From Iris pallida (Eukaryota; Streptophyta; Magnoliopsida; Asparagales; Iridaceae), in assembly GCA_029216955.1 (NCBI GenBank), contig JANAVB010003400.1, positions 20,161,988-20,225,987 on the forward strand: a stretch of DNA of 64,000 bases, in the 5' to 3' direction. Shown in pieces: positions 47,515 to 58,188 of this stretch (position 1 is the first letter of the stretch; each line of letters opens with the position of its first letter). The translations under genes were made by a program, and so were the position numbers. Below the pieces are notes generated by a model. It did no database searches, was not told where the DNA came from, and saw only the letters and a list, made by a program, of their open reading frames with translations.

Positions 47515-47963
47515 GTGGGACTTCAGTTGGTTTCATGGATGCTGCTGTTAGATGATGATCATTGTAGTATTTTTTGGCACTAGTCTAAATTGATAAGTTA
47601 GACTTTTAGACTTGTTTTAAAAGTCAGTTATGACTGATTATGATTATATTAGTTGCACTTCAGTTGATCTTATTATATCATATTTTAGTTATGTTACTGC
47701 TTCTCTTAGTTCATTTTTTTATGAGATTTATTATCTATGGAATTACTCTGTCGCTGTCTTTGTCTTTGTTAAATGCTTAACATTGTTGGCTTCACACTTT
47801 ACAGGGGAGCCGCACATTTTGAACATGACAAAGGGGAAGAAAAGAGGCACTACCAAAAGAAATTTTTTTCAAAAGCTTCATAGAACAAATCAGGTTTTTT
47901 TTATTTTATTTTAGATATATTTTGGTATAGACTCAAGTTTTTCATTTATCAAAATGAGAGAGA
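47515..47963 (+). other. 3' untranslated region of element C with purine tracts
   Basis: AT-rich. Two purine runs stand out: AAAGGGGAAGAAAAGAGG near 47829 and AAAATGAGAGAGA (47951-47963) next to the LTR. Sireviruses are known to keep several PPT copies upstream of the 3' LTR. Confidence 0.65.
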
Positions 47964-47964
47964 T

Positions 47965-49017
47965 TTTTGGTCCATTCCTAAATGGTCACACCCGATTTTG
48001 ATAAATCAACAATGACTTAAGTCAATACACAAAATATACAAACTGCTGCTAACATTTCAGGTCAAGTGAAATCAATATCAAGAGTGTACTACAACATCTG
48101 GAAGCATGTCAATCATCATTTCGAAGCGTTCATGTATTGGAATCGGTCTAAGTTATTTTACAATTTATTATGTATTTTTATCTTTATTGAGTCTAGGATA
48201 CAAATTATAAAATCGACTGGATATTACTGGCTTAGGTTATCCACAGTCCACATATCTAAAAAGCCTACCTATCCACCAAAATTCCTTATACCATCAATAA
48301 TAAATTTCCTATGCAAACAGAATTGGACCAAACATTCTTCTAAGTATTGGATGAACTTAGACAGATCTCTGGCCGAGTTCGGTCCGAGTTCGGTCAGTTC
48401 AAATTCAAATGTTTGTTGCCTCCAAATCTGCCTGCAACGTTCGTTTGCGAAATCTTTGCATCCGAACTCTGCCCGAACTCTGTCCGAGTTCGGTCCTAGA
48501 AAACACCTATAAATAGAAGAGAATTTCTTATTTCAAATCACTCATCAATTCATCTTCTCTTCTCTTCTCTCTATCTATATCCGAGAGTGTTTACATTGAT
48601 CTAAAGCTTTCATACTTCACCTATACATCTCTTAGCCAAAGCCAGTAACATCTATTTAATTTAGAGTCTTTGGTTGTCAGAGTTGTAAAGAGGTTGTTCA
48701 AGTTCAAAACATATTTCTGTTTTCGGAGCCGGTCGTGCGCTCGTCGCCAAGCACAGCGTTGTGAAGTCGATCGTGCACTTGTCACCAAGTACGGTATTGT
48801 AAAGAGTACCTGCAACTGGATTAGTCCTCCAAGAGGGAAACCAGTATATATCGCGGTGTCCACTGAGTTTGATTCTCTGAACTCTTGCTACATTTATTTA
48901 CTGTCTCTTTATTCACTGTCATAGTTATCTGCCTTTAATTTTTTTAATTGGTGATTATTTTCTGCTGCACTCGCACTCACTTTATTCCCCCCACTAGAGG
49001 TGCTCAACAGTTCTACA
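47965..49017 (+). repeat. 3' LTR of element C
   Basis: 1053 bp, TTTTGGTCCATTCC...GTTCTACA, followed by TCTTG. It lacks 51 bases present in the 5' LTR (40569-40619), lost between two AAGAG copies. Confidence 0.9.
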
Positions 49018-49022
49018 TCTTG

Positions 49023-49773
49023 AATTATGGCATAATAGACTAGGACATGTTCATTGTAAAAGAATAAACAGAATGTCTAGTCTAGGACTTATCTCCAAGT
49101 GTGAGGGTAAGGTAGAAAAATGTGAATTTTGTGCTCAGACGAAAATCAAAAGGAAGCCATTTCCTTGGGTTAATCGAAGAACATATATTCTGGAGTTGGT
49201 ACACTCTGATATTTGTGACCTCAAATAGTTCTCTACAAAGGTCGGGATGAAGTATTTTATAACATTCATCGATGACTTCTCAAAGTACGTGTTTGTCTAC
49301 CTGTTGAAGGCCAAAGATGAAGCATTCGAGAAGTTCAAAGAGTTTAGGGCCGAGGCTGAACGGCAAACTGGATAACAACTCAAGAGAATAAGAAGTGATC
49401 GAGGATGAGAGTACCGGTCTCATGAATTTGCATCGTTCTGCAAAGAACATAGAATTGTCAATGAGACTACTGCTCTGTATTCTCCTCAATCTAACGGAGT
49501 AGCAGAGAGGAAGAACAGAACGTTGACAGAAATGATAAACTCAATGCTGTTGACTGCGGATATTCCAAAATACTACTGAGGAGAAGCTGCATTGACGGCC
49601 ACTTTTATTCTAAATAGAGTGCCTCATGCAACTTCAGACGTTACTCCTCATGAACTCTGGTTCAAAGTCAGACCTAACTTGAATGTCATTCAAGTATGGG
49701 AGTGTCTGGCATATGTGAAGCTTCCAGATCTGAAGATTCAGAAGCTCGGGACAAGGACTATGAAAACGATCTT
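49023..49773 (+). pseudogene. pol: Integrase of element B (right part)
   Basis: It aligns with element A from LWHNRLGHVH to the segment KLPDLKIQKLGTRT. The HHCC zinc region is complete (KCEFC in place of KCEVC). The three catalytic acids are in HSDICDL, RSDRG-stop-EY and NGVAERKNR. Stops appear after DLK (TAG), after RQTG (TAA), in RSDRG (TGA) and at a usual Trp (TGA). It ends abruptly at 49773 where LTR E begins. Confidence 0.9.
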
Positions 49774-52666
49774 TGTAACCACTACTTTTCTAAAATGAGG
49801 GTAATTTTGAACTTTTGTAAAATTGATTATTTAATAATAGGTTTAAATCATGTTATTAATTTATTGGTAAATTTTGATTATTTTAATATCATTAAATTAG
49901 TGTTTTGTGAGTTTGTTCTTTGACTAGTGTAACCTTAGAGCTGCTTAGCCTAGAAACTAACCATGACCATGGAGGCCTAACCCATGTGATTATATTAGCT
50001 AATTACCACTTTTAGGCTAAGGGTATTTTGGTCATTTTGTAACTTTTGAATTATTTAGGATTTTGATTAATTGGTAAATTTTAGATTATTTTAATAATAT
50101 TTAAATTGATGTATTATTATTTTGGTCATTTTTCATATTTTAATATTTTGGGAATTTTTATATTTTAATATTAATTTTACGGGATTTGTTTAGTCGGGTT
50201 TGAGTTTTGCCTCGTTCCGACTTGTGTTAGTGATCCGGGTAGATTAGACTCTAGACGGGACCCCAAGATTAGTTAATCATGGCCACAAAGCCCACTAATT
50301 AAGTTAGTAAGTTTACACTAATCCTACTTGTTAGATTGGTTAAGTTAGAGGCTTAAATTTAACCATTTTGATCCCAAACTTGAACCTAACTTAAAATTAA
50401 CCAAGAGGACTTGTTGAGGCATTAATGGGCTTTCCCCCAAGGCCCAATAGGGTTTAATGGAAGCCACTATAGGTAGGTTAGCCTCCCTTCCTTTCATTTT
50501 ATTCCATCTTGCCTCTTTTCCTTCACAAAGTGTTCTTCCACAAATTAGAGAGCTTTCCTCTTTGATTTGATCTCCAAATCTCTTCATTCCTCCACCAAAA
50601 CTTCCATCCAACATTCTCATACTACCAAGGGAGGGTGCTAGCAAAGATTTGGACAAAGTGCAAGGAGGAGTATCCATTTTGGAAGGATCTTCGTATCGAA
50701 GCCGTGTCCTTGAGAGTATCATTGGGATCCCACTCCCAATAGGTAAAACCAACCCTCTAAATTGATTTTCGATGCATATTAGTTAGTTTTGAATCCATAG
50801 GATCCACCCTCATGCATGTATCCCCTTTAGATTAAAGTTTGAGGCCATTTGAAGCTCTCTTGAGGATTTTAGATATGTATTTTGTGTCATACTTGATAGA
50901 TCCCAAATTAGGATATCCCATATGTTTGGTTTATCGCCTAATAGAATTAATTGTGTTTTGAATTCAGTTTTAGAATGGTTAGAGAGTGGATTGATCTTAG
51001 TTACGACAGTTAGAATGAGTTTTATTTGGATACCTATGTTGGTATCTAAGTATCTTGGCCTACATGTGTTTCTTTAGTCCAAAACAACCCAAATTTGTCA
51101 TAATATTCATCCATGTTTTTAGTAACCATAGCAACTTAGAAATGTCATAACTTTTAGCTCAAACTCTGATAAATATCCCATTTTTTTTAAAAGAACCGTA
51201 TCGAAGTTAGCTTTCCAAATATATATTTTAATAATCCAAAATCGTTCAAGAACTTTCTGTAAAACTATTTGAGTGTCAGCTGTCCGAAAGACAAGCGCGT
51301 TTCGGTGTTTTTGCGATTCCGGGAGCTTCCGGATACGAAAATGCGATCCGTTTGAAGTTTCAGAAAGCTAACACGAAGGGCTACAACATAATTTAGTCCT
51401 AGAATTTAGTGAATTTCTAATTGATACAGTATTGATTTTAAGTAGAGTGACTATACGATATAGGCATTTTGTGAAACCTATGAGCCTATGTAGTATGGAT
51501 ATTAAATGAATGTAGGTATCATAGGTTGTCGAGTATATGTATGATATAGTACATATATATATAATTGTTAGATAATATATGTTAGTATGTTTGTTAGATG
51601 TTGGTTAGTAGAGGGTTAGATATGTTAGAGTAGTTATATGTTAGTGTAAGTTATATATGTAAGTATGTTTGTTAGATGTTGGTTAGTAGAGGGTTAGATA
51701 TATTAGAGTTAATTATATGTTAGTGTAAGTTATATTTGTTCGTATGAATGTTAGTTAGATAGTAGAGGTTATTATTTTATTAGATATTTGATATATTGTT
51801 AGATAGTTTGATGTTAGATATCAAGTATATTAGATATTAATATGTTAGTAGGTTATGTTAGTTCTAGATATTGGTATGTTAGCAAGTTAGTCTCTATAGG
51901 TCATATGTTAGATATTAGTTAAGATGTTATGTTAGTACATTAGATAGTTATTTGAGGGATATCTTGGTATCTCATGATACCAAGTTAGTATCTTAAGGTA
52001 AATATGAATTACCTTTACCTTCAAGGTAAATGATTAGTTTACCTTATGACCAAGGTATTGATATTGGGATGCCGATATGACCAAGGTCGATATGGTATTC
52101 TAGTGTTAGTGGGTTAGTGTCTAAGTGTTTGAGTTTGAGTAGGTGATGTTAGATTGTGGAAGGGTTATATAGATAGGTATATATATTTTTGGGTTATATA
52201 GTATCTATATATATTATGAGATTATATAGATATAGGTTATGGTTCGTAGTGAGGATATGTATATACTTGATATATGATATCTATATGTATGTGTTAGGGT
52301 GGTACTATATGGGTAAGGATATATGTGGTATGTATATATATTAATATATCCTAAGTATCATAGATGTTGACCACTAATCTAAGTTTGACCAAAACTATAG
52401 AAGCTTAACCTTAACTCCTAGTTTGACCCAAGGTGGACCAGAGTTGACCAATAGTTGACTTGACCTAGATTGACTTAGACTCATGTAGATTGCATTATAA
52501 TTTCAATTACCATGTAAATTGAACTCTTTATAACATGTGTTGCTCTAATTAGGACTCTGTGACATCAGTTCGTACATCTATTCATATCAGTCATTCAGGG
52601 TATCAGGCGAGTACATTCTCTGATCGTTTCATACTTGTCAGGACTTATGTTCTTGCTCTAGATTAC
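49774..52666 (+). repeat. Element E: 5' part of a Tekay-type LTR, cut by element D
   Basis: It starts TGTAACCACTACTTTTC directly after the integrase of B and resembles the LTR start of element G. A well-conserved block, TTTGAGTTTTGCCTCGTTCCG and on, lies at 50200-50240. It also has the TTAGATATT-type zone (51550-51960), AAGGTAAAT motifs (51998-52040), a short TTGACC zone (52367-52475) and the GCGAGTACATTCTCTGATCG block (52608) that G has at 10500. At 52666 element D begins; the rest of this LTR and its element should resume after D, beyond the window. Confidence 0.8.
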
Positions 52667-52699
52667 TGTAGAAGCATGGAAAATATTAAAGAAGGATCC

Positions 52700-53284
52700 A
52701 TGCGGCCAGGAAACCCTATGCGGCTCAGGAAGCCCATGCGGCTCACAGATTCATGCGGCACGAGGGGCTATGCGACTCAAGACATCCTATGCGGCTCCGA
52801 AGACACGTGGCATAATATCGTTCCCCTTCGACCCATGCTGCATTAATTGCTTTGACGACTGACAACTCTGAAAAAGTAACAGCCCTGACACAAAAGTGGT
52901 AATTATGACTCTGTCATAATGACAGTCCCCTAGGAAAGAGAAAGAGATCTCTGACACAAATCCCCCGAGATCCATAAAATGACACGTGGTCTTGCCACGT
53001 GGACGATCATATGCGGCTCGAGCGAAGACTTCCCATGCAGTTCAGAATAAAGCCGTGCCATGCGGCTCAGGCCGAGATAGTCTCATGCGGCTCAAACGGA
53101 GACCTTCCCATGCGGCTGGAGCGGACCATTTCTATGCGGCTCAAGCGGATGAATCCTTATGCGGCTCGCAATGATCACCTCCATGCGGTTCAAAAGTTCG
53201 AAGGAAGGCCACTACCCGAGCAGTCCTGATACGTGGCCCGAACCTTATGCGGCCCAACTCTTATGCGGCTCAATCTTTATGTGG
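52700..53284 (+). repeat. Dispersed ATGCGGCTC word array in U3
   Basis: Exact ATGCGG at 52700, 52718, 52736, 52753, 52789, 53011, 53060, 53085, 53110, 53134, 53159, 53183, 53247 and 53263, mostly followed by CTC. Near-copies at 52770, 53035 and 53279. Spacing is often 16-25 bases. All are in one orientation. Confidence 0.9.
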
Positions 53285-53390
53285 TTCAGATCCCCCCAAT
53301 GGCTCCTACGACACGTGTCCTAAGCCGATCAATCTCCCAGATTTATTACAATCAGAGATTGGGTCAAATCTCAATAATCTGGGACACGTG
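52804..53390. promoter_or_regulatory. Five G-box (CACGTG) sites in U3 of element D
   Basis: CACGTG at 52804, 52983, 52996, 53312 and 53385, mostly as ACACGTGG, which matches the ABRE/G-box consensus bound by plant bZIP and bHLH factors. Role inferred. Confidence 0.55.
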
Positions 53391-53608
53391 GCAAGAGAAT
53401 AAATCAAATTTATTCGCAGACATCAGAGGATCATTATGAGGAAGATTTATTTCAATCAGTATTAATTGCTGATGAGATTTGGTGTAATCTACACTTGATG
53501 GTCCAGATTCATCACAACCAAAATGAATGGCCTAGATTGACCAATCCACAGGCCGCCGCCATCTCCAAGAAGCAATCATTTGCAACCCTAATAATCACAC
53601 TCCATTCA

Positions 53609-53616
53609 TATAAATA
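53609..53616 (+). promoter_or_regulatory. TATA box of element D LTR
   Basis: TATAAATAGCAGGG, followed about 40 bases later by the purine-rich start of the presumed R region. Confidence 0.75.
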
Positions 53617-53991
53617 GCAGGGTGCCATTCCCTTGCAAGGAGGGGGGAGATACTTACATAGAGAGAGGCGCACACATGAGCACTTTTCGAGATCAGAGAG
53701 AGCACCAGAGTACTTGGAGAGAAGAGCAGAGAGAGAGCAAAGAGAGCATTTTTTTTTAACGCTAAGCAAATCTTCTGGAGCCAAGGCTGCACACCGATCG
53801 TCCAAGGAGTAAGGCAGGGCTGCCGTCGCCTTCCCGAGCCTCTATCGTCACCCCCCAGAATCTAAAATAAACAATTGTACTTAGTCTTCTGTACCTAGGC
53901 TTTCGTCCATAGGCTTTCTTTGTACAAGCGAGTTTGTATTGTGAGTCTGAGTTCAGTCCTCCCATAAAACTGTTCTGTACTTTTACAATCA

Positions 53992-56900
53992 ATGGCAAAC
54001 ACGATGGCGACTCTGCTAGGGACAAACTTCTCCACGGCCGAGGAGTTGGTGACGCAATCGGATGCAGCCAAACTTGGCTCCACACAACAAAAAATGGTCG
54101 TCCGCTTCGACCAACAGGCGTTCGAAGGAATGCTCTCCGAAGGAAGCGCTGGCCCGGTCCAGAAGCGTACCCGCCCAACGAAGGCTCGCAAAGAGTGGAG
54201 GCCAAAATCATTTGCTCCTCCCCAAGTCCTCGATGCTACCCAAGACGGTGAAGGCGACTCTCGCACGGCCCCACTGCAAGCCCTAGAAAACTCCGCTGTC
54301 CCCATGTCCGACAGAGGAAAGCACTACGATGCTGGACTTACAGGGGCAAAGAGCGACTCTATGGGCTCCAGGAAGAAACCGAACAAGGGGACAATCTGCA
54401 AAGCGAAGACTCATGCGGCCAAGTTGGTCAGCCGCATGAATGATGACCATGCGGCTGAAACTGCTATCCCGATGCATGACACTCATGCGGCCAGGATTTT
54501 CTGTTGCATGGATGATACTCATGCGGTTGGGATTTCCAGCCGCATGGAGAATACTCATGCCGTTGGGATTTCCAACCGCATGGAGAATACTCATGCGGTC
54601 AGGGTTTCCAGCCGCATGAAGAAAGCCTATGTGGCTACGTCTGCCAGCCGCATATGGACCAATGATGACAACCGCATGACGCCTACTCCACGCGGCTCTG
54701 TCTTCGACCGCCTCTCGTACGGTCCTGATCTCTTGTGCTCCCAAGAAGATATGTCCGACTCTCTCCAGTATCACTTAGACTCTTCCTACTATGTGCCCTT
54801 ACGCATTAGAGCGAAGAAGTCTAAAGCAGCGCGAGCCTGGCGAGTTCGGTCCGCTGATCTGACCTCTGACCATCGGAGCGTTTCGCATACTATTACGCGG
54901 GCCTCGGATGGGAAGTTGTACAGAACCACTCGAGTCCAGCCCCCGGCGGCAGACGGACAAAGAGGTTCACAAAAGTCTCCCAAAATCCCGAGAGCAAACG
55001 TGGTCTATCCAGACCCATCCGACTTGCGTGAGGCCATCCTCCACAAACGCAAGGAAAGAGAAGATGCATCGCGGTGCAAAGAGTCCTTCCACGGACGTCA
55101 CTGCACCCAAGTCATCGTCAACTGCTGCTGCAATATACAAAAAGACCGGCAGTCTGTCTTTCAAAGACTGCAACAGCCATCCTCAGAAGACGAGGCACCA
55201 CCCGTCGTCTCCTGCAACTCTGCTCGGAAAATCCCCGCTGATGGAAGGGGAAAGAAGACAAATGTTCCCAGCCCGAAGATCTCAACCACTGCGACTAAAA
55301 GACTGTCGTCTAAGTGGGTGCCCACCACCGAAGTTTTCCAAGGTACTCGCTCTAAGACGAAATCTGCTACAGTGGGGGATTCATCGTCCGCAACACAGAG
55401 GGTTGCCAGGGCTGGGGGTAGCACCCCTCCGAGCCTCTACAGCAACCCGATGTTCCAAAAAGACGCGCCAGGGGAGACAACTCTCCCATCGGAGGTAGCA
55501 AACCTCGACGTCCCCGAGGACGTCCACAACTCCCAAGACGAGGCTAACTCGGAGACTAGGGGTACTGTTCCTTCCGAGTCTGAATCAGAAGGGAACATAC
55601 CTACATACCCCGATGACTTCTCATTACAGGGGTACGATTCAGAGGGCACTTCCTCCACCGCTCCGTCTATCTCTCCTCATGAGAAGACGGTATTCATGAC
55701 AGACAGCAACCAAAGTGGTTCCAGTGATCGCCAACGCATCGACAGTCTCGAAGCCATATTGCTTGCTTTGGTCAAGTCTGTAGACGAGATTAAAACGGCC
55801 CTTCCAACTCTGCAAGGGGGAACGCCTGGCCAAGCAAGCGCAGGTCCCGCGGTCAATGCGGACTCGAACTCGACGACACTGAACCTGGGCAACAATCCTC
55901 CTGAAACAACGGCCCCCACCGCCGTGGATGAGGCCCACGAAGCAAGAAGAGAGGTCCAGGAGCTCCGAGCCATGTTTCACGCTCGAGAAAACTCTCAAGA
56001 CCTCAGAATACGGCAACCATACCCTGCTGAATGGAGGGATGTCCCCTTCCCACCAAGATATAAGTCGTTCAACATCAATCCGTATGATGGCAAGACCTCA
56101 GCAAGTCGGTACATCACTTACTTCGAGGTCACCACTGACCATCTGCCCCATGACGATGCCATTCTCACACGATTATTCATCGGGGCATTGGAAGGAGTCG
56201 CCTTCGACTGGTATCGCAACCTGCCGGACAACTGCATCCACTCCTTCGCCGGCTTCAAGCGCATGTTCTTGGAGAGATTCTACGAAGTAGGGCAGGACAT
56301 CACCATGTCCACCCTCATAGATGTCGTCCAAGGGGAGAAAGAGCTGACAAGGAACTACATCGAGCAGTTCCGCCAAACCGCAATAAAGTTACCATCTGGT
56401 AATCCGGATTCCTCTTTGATTGAAATTTGCCAAAAGAGACTGCTCCCAACAATCAGTCTCTGGATGGACGAGAGTCAATTCAAGGATTGGAAGGCATTTA
56501 TCATCAGCGCTACAAGTGCCGAAGAACGGTTGAAGAAGGCTCGCCAACTAGGGTTACACATCTCGGAGGGAGAGAACAAGGGCAAGCGTCCCAACACCAA
56601 CAACGACAATGGGGGTAGCCCATCCAACAATCGGGACAGCAGAGGAAAGCAGGCTATGGTGACCGACACGGCACAGAAACCTGAGCCAAAGCTGGCAGAC
56701 AAAAAATGGCCACAAATTACTTACTCCTTCGAAGACGGTCACGTCAAGCCCATCTTGGACATACTCATACAAGGAGACAGAATTCAGCTTCCTCCACCAA
56801 GACGGGAACCTCGGCCAGCAGATCTGGAGAACCCGAAGTTCTGTCATTACCACCGCTACGTTCACCATGCTACACATGACTGCTACCAGCTAAAACGATA

Positions 56901-58188
56901 CATCCAAAACCTTATTGATTCAAACGCTCTGGCCATCGATTTCGAGGAGGTAACCGTAGCAGCCAACATGGTCTCCATACAATTTGGTAGCTTCCCTCCA
57001 ACAGAGACTCAAGACGGTGTTATACCCATCCCTCTGGCGACGATGGAGATTGCTAATCTTTCACCTGCCCGGGATCAGGCTGCTGGTTTAGTGCCCCTCA
57101 CCACATCACGGGGGAAAATCATGTGGGTCTACCCGGATCTAGTACCTGAAGTGACTCAGTCCGCTCCGCCTTCTATTCACAAGAAGAAGAGTGGAAGAGT
57201 CACATCCTGCCACACCGTCTCGACAGATGTAGAAGAAGTCACGGCTGTCGTTACTCGATCTGGAGCACAATTCCAACCCGTGGCTGAGAACTCGACTGAT
57301 GATCATCCGCCAGCTACCACTGACGCTCCAGCACCTCATCAGCCTCCGACGATCGACAAGCCTAGGCCAAAGGAGACTCGCTTCGACAAATCCCTCCGAA
57401 AAGAGACACCTCAGGGGCTGGAGAGGCCCTATAACTTCGACATCTTAGCGCAATTGGCTAACACACCGGCCAAGTTGTCACTGTACAAACTCCTAAGGCT
57501 CTCCAAGGACGTTCGTATTGTATTAAGCGAAGCACTCCAAAATGTCGATGCCTATCTGGCTCAATCCAACCTCACCGGGGAGGACTCGTTTGTGGATCTC
57601 TACGACGGCGCTTGCACAAGAGCGATGCCCAACATTGTCTTCACTCCACAAGACATGCTCATCAAGAGCAATCTGTATGATCGTCCGTTGTACTATACGG
57701 GGTACATCGGGGACGTGAAGGTGGACTGGATGCACATTGATCCTGGGTCTTCCATAAGCATCATTCCGAAAGGTCTGCTACATCATCTCCATATCCCGAT
57801 GCATCGCCTGACGCCAACAAGCACCGCCATCAGCGGTTTCAATTCGGGCAGAAGCTACCCGATTGGGAAGATTCGTCTGAAGTGTCAGATCGGCGATCTC
57901 CAATCAGAAGTCACCTGCTACGTCATAGATGCCGACACTTCTTACAACATCCTTTTGGGGTGCCCTTGGATACACGATTATATGATCGTACCTTCCACAC
58001 TGCACCAATGCTTCAAATATGTCGACAAACACGGCTTCGTGAGGACAGAATTTGCTGATATCGATCCCTTCAAAGGGGTCGAACCTACTACTCAGACTCC
58101 TGCCTATACGAAAAGTCAAAGAGGCACCTTGATGAAAGAAATGTACAAGCTTATACCGAGACAGCTACAGGATCAGAAGAACCTCTGA
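53992..58188 (+). CDS. gag: gag-protease polyprotein of element D, 1398 aa, intact
   Basis: Open from ATG 53992 (or 54004, same frame) to TGA 58186. Residues 1 to about 620 form a long N-terminal extension of low complexity, with seven 12-residue repeats (about residues 140-223) of the form THAVGISSRMEN. The capsid domain is at about 681-860, with PRYKSFNINPYDGKT, YFEVTTDHL and FDWYRNLPDNCIHSF. A CHHC motif, FCHYHRYVHHATHDCYQLK, lies near residue 950. Protease at about 1235-1350 has HIDPGSSISIIPKG and YNILLGCPWIH. The active-site triplet is D-P-G rather than D-S/T-G; this could be damage. The start overlaps the PBS-like site. Pol begins in another frame near 58150, by an indel or by frameshift expression. 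Confidence 0.88.
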   Translation: MANTMATLLGTNFSTAEELVTQSDAAKLGSTQQKMVVRFDQQAFEGMLSEGSAGPVQKRTRPTKARKEWRPKSFAPPQVLDATQDGEGDSRTAPLQALENSAVPMSDRGKHYDAGLTGAKSDSMGSRKKPNKGTICKAKTHAAKLVSRMNDDHAAETAIPMHDTHAARIFCCMDDTHAVGISSRMENTHAVGISNRMENTHAVRVSSRMKKAYVATSASRIWTNDDNRMTPTPRGSVFDRLSYGPDLLCSQEDMSDSLQYHLDSSYYVPLRIRAKKSKAARAWRVRSADLTSDHRSVSHTITRASDGKLYRTTRVQPPAADGQRGSQKSPKIPRANVVYPDPSDLREAILHKRKEREDASRCKESFHGRHCTQVIVNCCCNIQKDRQSVFQRLQQPSSEDEAPPVVSCNSARKIPADGRGKKTNVPSPKISTTATKRLSSKWVPTTEVFQGTRSKTKSATVGDSSSATQRVARAGGSTPPSLYSNPMFQKDAPGETTLPSEVANLDVPEDVHNSQDEANSETRGTVPSESESEGNIPTYPDDFSLQGYDSEGTSSTAPSISPHEKTVFMTDSNQSGSSDRQRIDSLEAILLALVKSVDEIKTALPTLQGGTPGQASAGPAVNADSNSTTLNLGNNPPETTAPTAVDEAHEARREVQELRAMFHARENSQDLRIRQPYPAEWRDVPFPPRYKSFNINPYDGKTSASRYITYFEVTTDHLPHDDAILTRLFIGALEGVAFDWYRNLPDNCIHSFAGFKRMFLERFYEVGQDITMSTLIDVVQGEKELTRNYIEQFRQTAIKLPSGNPDSSLIEICQKRLLPTISLWMDESQFKDWKAFIISATSAEERLKKARQLGLHISEGENKGKRPNTNNDNGGSPSNNRDSRGKQAMVTDTAQKPEPKLADKKWPQITYSFEDGHVKPILDILIQGDRIQLPPPRREPRPADLENPKFCHYHRYVHHATHDCYQLKRYIQNLIDSNALAIDFEEVTVAANMVSIQFGSFPPTETQDGVIPIPLATMEIANLSPARDQAAGLVPLTTSRGKIMWVYPDLVPEVTQSAPPSIHKKKSGRVTSCHTVSTDVEEVTAVVTRSGAQFQPVAENSTDDHPPATTDAPAPHQPPTIDKPRPKETRFDKSLRKETPQGLERPYNFDILAQLANTPAKLSLYKLLRLSKDVRIVLSEALQNVDAYLAQSNLTGEDSFVDLYDGACTRAMPNIVFTPQDMLIKSNLYDRPLYYTGYIGDVKVDWMHIDPGSSISIIPKGLLHHLHIPMHRLTPTSTAISGFNSGRSYPIGKIRLKCQIGDLQSEVTCYVIDADTSYNILLGCPWIHDYMIVPSTLHQCFKYVDKHGFVRTEFADIDPFKGVEPTTQTPAYTKSQRGTLMKEMYKLIPRQLQDQKNL
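54005..54022 (+). other. PBS-like site of element D
   Basis: TGGCGACTCTGCTAGGGA resembles the PBS reported for Ogre/Tat elements. It lies 17 bases after the assigned LTR end, further than usual, so either the LTR end or the PBS may be slightly off. It overlaps the gag reading frame. Confidence 0.5.
54411..54662 (+). repeat. 36-bp tandem repeat in gag, seven units
   Basis: The word ATGCGG or a one-base variant occurs exactly every 36 bases: 54413, 54449, 54485, 54521, 54557 (ATGCCG), 54593 and 54629 (ATGTGG). Its complement CCGCAT occurs at 54432, 54540, 54576, 54612 and 54648 in the same register, with decayed copies at 54468 and 54504. The frame stays open; each unit encodes 12 residues. 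Confidence 0.95.

Larger units (their letters stand above)
39722..49017 (+). mobile_element. Element C: Sirevirus (Copia) with envelope-like ORF, 9.3 kb, nested in B
   Basis: The LTRs 39722-40833 and 47965-49017 are flanked by TCTTG (39717-39721, 49018-49022). Sirevirus traits are two zinc knuckles with a coiled coil between them in gag, a protease with ILDSGCS, HMTGD next to it, an extra ORF between RNase H and the 3' LTR, CG-rich palindromic words upstream of the LTR TATA box, and more than one purine tract before the 3' LTR. LTRs differ at about 10-11 positions in a 255-base hand alignment. Coding frames carry stops and two frame changes. Confidence 0.92.
37340..49773 (+). mobile_element. 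Element B: Copia element related to A, split by Sirevirus C and truncated by LTR E
   Basis: B consists of 37340-39721 and 49023-49773. At 39721 the reading stops in the protease-integrase spacer and resumes at 49023 with GAATTATGGCATAATAGAC, which in element A follows directly. The intruding Sirevirus is flanked by TCTTG on both sides. At 49773 the integrase reading ends at a TGTAACC that starts another LTR. RT, RNase H and the 3' LTR of B must lie beyond the window or be lost. Confidence 0.9.
52667..53987 (+). repeat. 5' LTR of element D
   Basis: 1321 bp. Its ends TGTAGAAG and CTTTTACA are inverted repeats with one mismatch, which is why I place the end at 53987. U3 holds 14 exact ATGCGG words and five CACGTG boxes. 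The TATA box TATAAATA is at 53609-53616, and AATAAACAATTG near 53866 may serve as poly(A) signal. Confidence 0.8.

Noticed and set aside
54411..54662. 36-bp regularly spaced repeats as a possible CRISPR array
   Set aside because: Units are contiguous without unique spacers, lie in an open gag frame and the DNA is plant retrotransposon.
53895..54774. Minus-strand frames of 136-163 codons opposite the start of gag in D
   Set aside because: Shadow of the 1398-codon gag frame and its 36-bp repeats; no independent signal. The true antisense gene is at the right edge.
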